A DNA stretch of 9,228 bases, from contig JBOIEQ010000167.1 of NCBI GenBank assembly GCA_050741255.1, forward strand, positions 1 to 9,228, given 5' to 3'. The translations under genes and the position numbers were made by a program. Of this stretch, positions 7,102 to 9,228 are shown one piece after another; the stretch's first letter is position 1; each line of letters starts with the position of its first letter. The notes beneath the pieces are model-generated. The model was given only the letters and a program-made list of their open reading frames with translations. It was not told the origin of the DNA and ran no database searches. This DNA is from CAZXNF01 sp050741255 (GTDB lineage: Bacteria > Pseudomonadota > Gammaproteobacteria > Burkholderiales > SG8-41).

Positions 7102-8520
7102 ATGCGCAGCAAACTGAATCGTTTCGGGCTGATCGCGCTGGGCGTGGTGCTCGGCGTGACGATCTCGCTCAATTACTCGGCGGTCGCGCAACGCGAAGCC
7201 GCGTCCTCGCCGCTGCCGGTGGAGGAACTGCGCGCCTTCAGCGAGGTGTTCGGCCGCATCAAGGCGGACTACGTCGAACCCGTCTCCGACAAGAAGCTGA
7301 TCACCGAGGCGATCAACGGCATGCTGTCGGGGCTCGACCCGCACTCGGCCTACCTCGACCAGGACGCCTTCCGCGAAATGCAGGTCGGCACGCAGGGCGA
7401 ATTTGGCGGACTGGGCATCGAAGTCGGCATGGAAGACGGCTTCGTCAAGGTCGTGTCGCCGATCGACGATTCGCCGGCCTCGCGCGCCGGCGTCAAGTCC
7501 GGCGACCTGATCGTCAAGCTCGACGAGACTTCGGTCAAGGGCATGACGTTGAACGACGCGGTCAAGCGCATGCGCGGCAAGCCCAACACCAACATCACGC
7601 TCACCATCGTGCGCAAGGGCGAGACCAAGCCGCTGGTGGTCACGCTCACCCGCGCCGTCATCAAGATCCAGAGCGTGAAGTCCAAGCTGCTGGAGCCCGG
7701 CTACGGCTACTTCCGCGTCACCCAGTTCCAGGAACACACGGGCGAGACGCTGGCGAAATCGATCGAGACGATGTTCAAGCAGAACGGCGCGCCGATGAAG
7801 GGCATCGTGCTCGACCTGCGCAACGATCCGGGCGGCCTGCTGAACGGCGCGGTCGCGGTGTCGGCGGCCTTCCTGCCCAAGGATTCGCTGGTGGTCTACA
7901 CCGACGGCCGGGCGGAAGACGCCAAGCTCAAGCTGAACGCGAGTCCCGAGCACTACCTGCGCGGCCGTTCTCGCGAGGACTATCTCGCCAAGCTGCCGCC
8001 GGAAATCAAGTCGGTGCCGATGGTGGTGCTCGTCAACGGCGGCTCGGCCTCGGCTTCCGAGATCGTGGCCGGCGCGCTGCAGGACTACAAGCGCGCGGTG
8101 GTCATGGGCCAGTCGACCTTCGGCAAGGGCTCGGTGCAGACCATCCTGCCGCTCGGCAACAACACCGCGATCAAGCTTACGACCGCGCGTTACTTCACGC
8201 CGAACGGCCGCTCGATCCAGGCCAAGGGCATCGTGCCGGACATTCCGCTGGAGGATTCGGCGGCGCGTCGCGAGGCGAGCCTCAACCTGCGCGAGGCCGA
8301 TCTCAGCAAGCACCTGACCGGCGAGGACTCGAAGCCCGAGCCGAAGGCGACGACGCCCACGGTCAACACCTATGGCTTCACGCCGGCGCCGCGCCCGAAG
8401 ACGGTCGACGAGAAAGCGGAGCGCCCCGAGCCGGGTGAAGTCGTGTCGAAGAACGATTACGAGCTGAACCAGGCCGTCTCGTTTCTGAAGAGCCGCAACG
8501 GCATCCGCGTCGCGAACTAA
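7102..8520 (+). CDS. C-terminal processing protease, peptidase family S41
   Basis: A 472-residue envelope protease of the CtpA/Prc family, which trims or degrades periplasmic proteins from their C-terminus. A signal peptide or anchor occupies residues 1-30 (basic 'MRSKLNR', then a hydrophobic stretch ending 'YSAVAQ'). Next come an N-terminal helical part with 'GLDPHSAYLD' (77-86) and a PDZ domain (about 100-183, 'FGGLGIEVG', 'SPASRAGVKSGDLIVKL'). The S41 core contains 'VLDLRNDPGGLL' (236-247). The Ser/Lys/Gln catalytic set is present: S317 in 'NGGSASASEI', K342 in 'FGKGSVQ' and Q346, with the usual 25-residue Ser-Lys spacing. 'YFTPNGRSIQAKGIVPD' (364-380) is also diagnostic. The tail from about 405 is Pro/Lys/Glu-rich and probably unstructured. 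Some EnvC/amidase systems are controlled by such proteases, so the placement beside envC is suggestive, but no link is shown here. Confidence 0.95.
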   Translation: MRSKLNRFGLIALGVVLGVTISLNYSAVAQREAASSPLPVEELRAFSEVFGRIKADYVEPVSDKKLITEAINGMLSGLDPHSAYLDQDAFREMQVGTQGEFGGLGIEVGMEDGFVKVVSPIDDSPASRAGVKSGDLIVKLDETSVKGMTLNDAVKRMRGKPNTNITLTIVRKGETKPLVVTLTRAVIKIQSVKSKLLEPGYGYFRVTQFQEHTGETLAKSIETMFKQNGAPMKGIVLDLRNDPGGLLNGAVAVSAAFLPKDSLVVYTDGRAEDAKLKLNASPEHYLRGRSREDYLAKLPPEIKSVPMVVLVNGGSASASEIVAGALQDYKRAVVMGQSTFGKGSVQTILPLGNNTAIKLTTARYFTPNGRSIQAKGIVPDIPLEDSAARREASLNLREADLSKHLTGEDSKPEPKATTPTVNTYGFTPAPRPKTVDEKAERPEPGEVVSKNDYELNQAVSFLKSRNGIRVAN

Positions 8521-8538
8521 GGTGCCTCTCCGCTCCAC

Positions 8539-8568
8539 GCAAAACGCCCGGTCCGCCGGGCGTTTTGC
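8539..8568. terminator. Strong intrinsic terminator after ctpA
   Basis: GCAAAACGCCCGG (8539-8551) and CCGGGCGTTTTGC (8556-8568) form a perfect 13-bp stem with a TCCG loop, 18 nt after the ctpA stop. The arms are A-rich on one side and T-rich on the other, so RNA from the plus strand ends in a U-rich arm followed by TT. The symmetry would also allow action on the minus strand. It separates ctpA from the moeB-like gene. Confidence 0.93.
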
Positions 8569-8572
8569 TTTG

Positions 8573-8616
8573 CGTCTTTCCCCTCACGCCTCATCTCTCA
8601 CCCCTCACCGCGACCA
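8573..8616 (+). other. Pyrimidine-rich leader before the moeB-like gene
   Basis: This stretch is nearly free of G and A. It contains CCCCTCAC twice (8580-8587 and 8601-8608), with related CCTCA and CTCTCA units between. No Shine-Dalgarno is visible before the ATG at 8617. It may carry the promoter or a binding tract for this gene, but no -10 or -35 can be named. Confidence 0.4.
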
Positions 8617-9228
8617 ATGAACGACGACCAACTGCTCCGTTACAGTCGCCACATCCTGCTCGACGAGATCGGCGTCGAAGGACAGACGCGGCTGCTCGCG
8701 GCGAAGGCGCTCGTCATCGGCGCGGGCGGACTCGGCTCGCCCGTCGCGCTGTACCTGGCGTCCGCAGGCGTGGGCCGGCTGACACTCGCCGACGGCGACG
8801 CGGTCGATCTCACGAACCTGCAGCGCCAGATCGTGCACCGCATGAGCGCGGTTGGCATGAACAAGGCCGAATCCGCCCGCGCCACGCTCGCCACGCTCAA
8901 CCCGGAGATCGAAGTCGTGGCGCTGTCCGCGCGCACGGAAGGCGCGGCACTGGACGCGCTGGTGGCGGCGCACGACCTCGTGCTCGACTGCAGCGACAAT
9001 TTCGCCACGCGCCACGCGGTGAACCGCGCCTGCGTGCGGCACATGAAGCCGCTCGTCTCGGGCGCGGCGATCCGCTTCGACGGCCAGCTCGCGGTGTTCG
9101 ACCTCCGTCACCCTGACGCGCCCTGCTACGCCTGCCTGTTCCCGGAAGGCGGCGAGGCGGAGGAGGTGCGCTGCGCGGTAATGGGCGTCTTCGCGCCCCT
9201 GACCGGCACGATCGGCGCGTTGCCGGCC
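8617..9228 (+). CDS. moeB: MoeB/ThiF-family sulfur-carrier adenylyltransferase, 5' part
   Basis: The first 204 codons of an E1-like enzyme; the frame stays open to the window end. MoeB adenylates the C-terminal Gly of MoaD in molybdopterin synthesis; ThiF does the same for ThiS in thiamine synthesis. Visible motifs: 'QLLRYSRHILLDEIG' near the N-terminus, the ATP loop GAGGLGS at 35-41, D59 and D61 in 'LADGDAVDLTNLQRQ' with R70, the catalytic region 'LDCSDNFATRHAVN' (123-136), and the first zinc pair C170-Y-A-C173. 'GVFAPLTGTIGALPA' at the end is the typical lead-in to the last helix region. The second CxxC and any C-terminal rhodanese domain lie beyond the window. MoeB and ThiF cannot be separated firmly by this part, so the symbol is tentative. 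The start follows family usage. Confidence 0.85.
   Translation, partial: MNDDQLLRYSRHILLDEIGVEGQTRLLAAKALVIGAGGLGSPVALYLASAGVGRLTLADGDAVDLTNLQRQIVHRMSAVGMNKAESARATLATLNPEIEVVALSARTEGAALDALVAAHDLVLDCSDNFATRHAVNRACVRHMKPLVSGAAIRFDGQLAVFDLRHPDAPCYACLFPEGGEAEEVRCAVMGVFAPLTGTIGALPA

Noticed and set aside
6880..8538. Minus-strand frame of 552 codons
   Set aside because: Antisense to the S41 protease gene, which has full catalytic and PDZ motifs on the plus strand; the translation is Arg/His/Asp-rich low-complexity sequence typical of a shadow.

Overview
The window is high-GC DNA, by eye about two thirds G+C, from a Gram-negative bacterium, most likely a betaproteobacterium. The reasons are SecB (a proteobacterial export chaperone), an EnvC-type murein hydrolase activator, and the gene order yibN-grxC-secB-gpsA divergent from gpmI-envC, which E. 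coli shares. The run on into an S41 protease gene and a moeB-like gene, and the form of the proteins, fit Betaproteobacteria better than enterics. No genus can be named from this stretch.

Layout. (1) Positions 1-1327, plus strand: the tail of a DUF58 gene and a BatA-like von Willebrand A membrane protein, the end of a MoxR-type operon. (2) Positions 1341-4026, minus strand: a tight operon read right to left as rhodanese-like membrane protein (yibN), glutaredoxin (grxC), SecB, a secreted SH3-repeat protein and glycerol-3-phosphate dehydrogenase (gpsA). (3) Positions 4027-4207: a divergent control region with overlapping -10-like hexamers and a dyad. (4) Positions 4208-6945, plus strand: gpmI and envC, nearly fused. 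(5) Positions 6946-7101: a structured gap with a hairpin, a tandem 13-bp repeat and a UUCG-loop terminator. (6) Positions 7102-8520: the S41 C-terminal processing protease gene. (7) A strong terminator at 8539-8568. (8) Positions 8617-9228: the first 204 codons of a MoeB/ThiF-family activating enzyme, cut by the window end.

Functionally this is core housekeeping: protein export (SecB), redox and envelope functions (GrxC, YibN, SH3 protein, EnvC, CtpA), phospholipid precursor supply (GpsA), glycolysis (GpmI) and sulfur carrier activation (MoeB). I saw no mobile element, CRISPR array, tRNA, rRNA or defence cassette, and I do not claim a new system. The points most worth a second look are the structured leader before ctpA, the rhodanese domain with Asp at the catalytic Cys position, the secreted SH3 gene translationally coupled to gpsA, and the apparent TTG start of envC.
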